From positions 1 to 30,277 of the forward strand of contig JBCDCZ010000015.1 in NCBI GenBank assembly GCA_039180865.1: 30,277 bases of DNA. The letters are read 5' to 3'. The notes beneath the pieces are model-generated. The model had not been told where the DNA came from. It searched no databases and was given only the letters and a program-made list of their open reading frames with translations. Shown in pieces: positions 29,660-30,277 of the stretch (the first letter of the stretch is position 1; each line of letters opens with the position of its first letter). The position numbers and the translations under genes were made by a program. The DNA is from JBCDCU01 sp039180865. GTDB lineage: Bacteria > Pseudomonadota > Alphaproteobacteria > Rhizobiales > JACESI01.

Positions 29660-30031
29660 TGCACAGCTCGCATTGGTAATTGCCGCATTAACTGCAGCTC
29701 TTATGTCCGCGAGTGAAAAGGGTTTTTGCACGACATCCACCACGATCTGTTCGAGGCCATCGGCCCTTTCCCGTTGATCGGCATAGCCGGTCATGAGCAA
29801 AATCGGCACGTCCGGATGATCGCGCGCAACGTTCAACGCGAGCGCAATTCCGTCCATTACCGGCATCTTGATATCCGACAAGAGCAGATCAAAATCGGAA
29901 TCTTCCGACAGAACATCGAGTGCTTCGGATCCGTCCTCTGCGGTCGTCACCGTGTGACCATCGATCATAAGGGCGCGCGAGACGAATGCGCGAACGGATT
30001 CATCGTCTTCAGCGATCAGAATCTTCGTCAT
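29654..30031 (-). CDS. cpdR: CpdR-type single-domain response regulator
   Basis: A stand-alone receiver domain of 125 aa. The acidic pocket is D9/D10, the phosphoacceptor is D53 in LLSDIKMPVMDG, and the switch residues are T81 (LMTGYA) and K103 (QKPF). There is no output domain. In Caulobacter, unphosphorylated CpdR delivers ClpXP to the cell pole and controls breakdown of CtrA and other regulators; it is phosphorylated through ChpT. The sequence RAFVSRALMIDGHTVTTAEDG is typical of CpdR. The C-terminus ends in Ala-Ala, like many ClpXP substrates. The ATG has GGGA 6 nt upstream and lies 44 nt after the hpt stop, a conserved neighbour in Rhizobiales. Confidence 0.88.
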   Translation of the reverse strand: MTKILIAEDDESVRAFVSRALMIDGHTVTTAEDGSEALDVLSEDSDFDLLLSDIKMPVMDGIALALNVARDHPDVPILLMTGYADQRERADGLEQIVVDVVQKPFSLADIRAAVNAAITNASCAA

Positions 30032-30075
30032 CAGATGTCCCTTCTTTCTTAAGCACCGAGGCGGCGGGGATGTCT

Positions 30076-30277
30076 CTACCCTTCAATCACCCCTACAAAG
30101 GGAAGTTCCCGAAACGCATGGCCGGAATCCATCCCATATCCGACCACGAAAACATCGGGACATTCAAATCCCGTAAACGCCGCTTCAAACTTTTCCACCC
30201 TTCGTGATGGTTTTTGAAGCAACACGGCACAATCCACCCTATTTGCGCCACGTTCCAACAAAAGCTTTTGCGCATAA
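30076..30277 (-). CDS. hpt: Hypoxanthine phosphoribosyltransferase, C-terminal part (5' end outside window)
   Basis: Sixty-seven codons of a frame that enters from the right edge and ends with TAG at 30076-30078. The translation (YAQKLLLERGANRVDCAVLLQKP, then FEAAFTGFECPDVFVVGYGMD, then HAFRELPFVGVIEG) matches the end of purine salvage phosphoribosyltransferases. The CPDVFVVGYGMD block is the conserved stretch of HPRT enzymes just before the C-terminus, including the Phe/Val and Asp residues that contact the purine and metal. The enzyme makes IMP (and often GMP) from hypoxanthine and PRPP in the cytoplasm. Start, PRPP-binding motif and full length cannot be seen. Confidence 0.85.
   Translation of the reverse strand, partial: YAQKLLLERGANRVDCAVLLQKPSRRVEKFEAAFTGFECPDVFVVGYGMDSGHAFRELPFVGVIEG

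Noticed and set aside
1..30277. CRISPR arrays, insertion sequences, tRNA genes, prophage or defence genes
   Set aside because: No regularly spaced repeats, transposase or integrase motifs, or tRNA cloverleaf sequence noticed; all sizeable genes are metabolic, transport, regulatory or envelope functions.

Overview
The window comes from an alphaproteobacterium, most likely of the Rhizobiales (Hyphomicrobiales) type. This rests on gene content and order: hisC next to tyrC and divergent from metX-metW, a CpdR-type single-domain response regulator just downstream of hpt, a complete leucine-degradation (liu) operon and fused LivH-LivM permeases. Both ends cut through genes (a permease on the left, hpt on the right). 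I see no rRNA, tRNA, insertion sequence, prophage or CRISPR array.

Region 1 (1-10044, minus strand) is one compact operon and the most unusual part. In transcription order it encodes a CoxM-type FAD subunit, a fused [2Fe-2S]-molybdopterin hydroxylase, a 6-hydroxynicotinate-reductase-like Fe-S protein, an ApbE-like UPF0280 protein, two paralogous 'amino acid synthesis' (AA_synth, DUF1185) proteins, a periplasmic amino-acid-type binding protein and a LivH-LivM fusion permease that runs off the window. The first six genes overlap each other by 1-8 nt. My reading is an import and catabolic route that hydroxylates, reduces and perhaps opens a nitrogen heterocycle, related to but distinct from reductive nicotinate catabolism. 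The substrate is unknown.

Region 2 (10282-18937, plus strand) holds a GT39-type membrane glycosyltransferase, then a TetR regulator and the leucine/isovalerate operon: isovaleryl-CoA dehydrogenase, methylcrotonyl-CoA carboxylase beta and alpha, HMG-CoA lyase and methylglutaconyl-CoA hydratase. Together these convert isovaleryl-CoA to acetoacetate and acetyl-CoA. A perfect 11-bp inverted repeat overlaps the predicted -10 element in front of the TetR gene and is the likely operator. An orphan ModA-like binding protein follows (19058-19873).

Region 3 (19880-24970, minus strand) carries hisC, tyrC, a TSUP-family transporter, a D-2-hydroxyacid dehydrogenase and a class I/II aminotransferase. Region 4 (25260-29642, plus strand) carries metX and metW (methionine branch), a secreted nuclease-fold protein that seems to lack catalytic residues, and an M48 metalloprotease lipoprotein. 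The metX leader contains a long-range 15-bp stem enclosing smaller hairpins, a strong candidate cis-regulatory RNA that I cannot assign to a known class. The right edge (minus strand) has hpt (partial) and cpdR.

All identifications come from reading the translations and motifs by eye. No database search was run.
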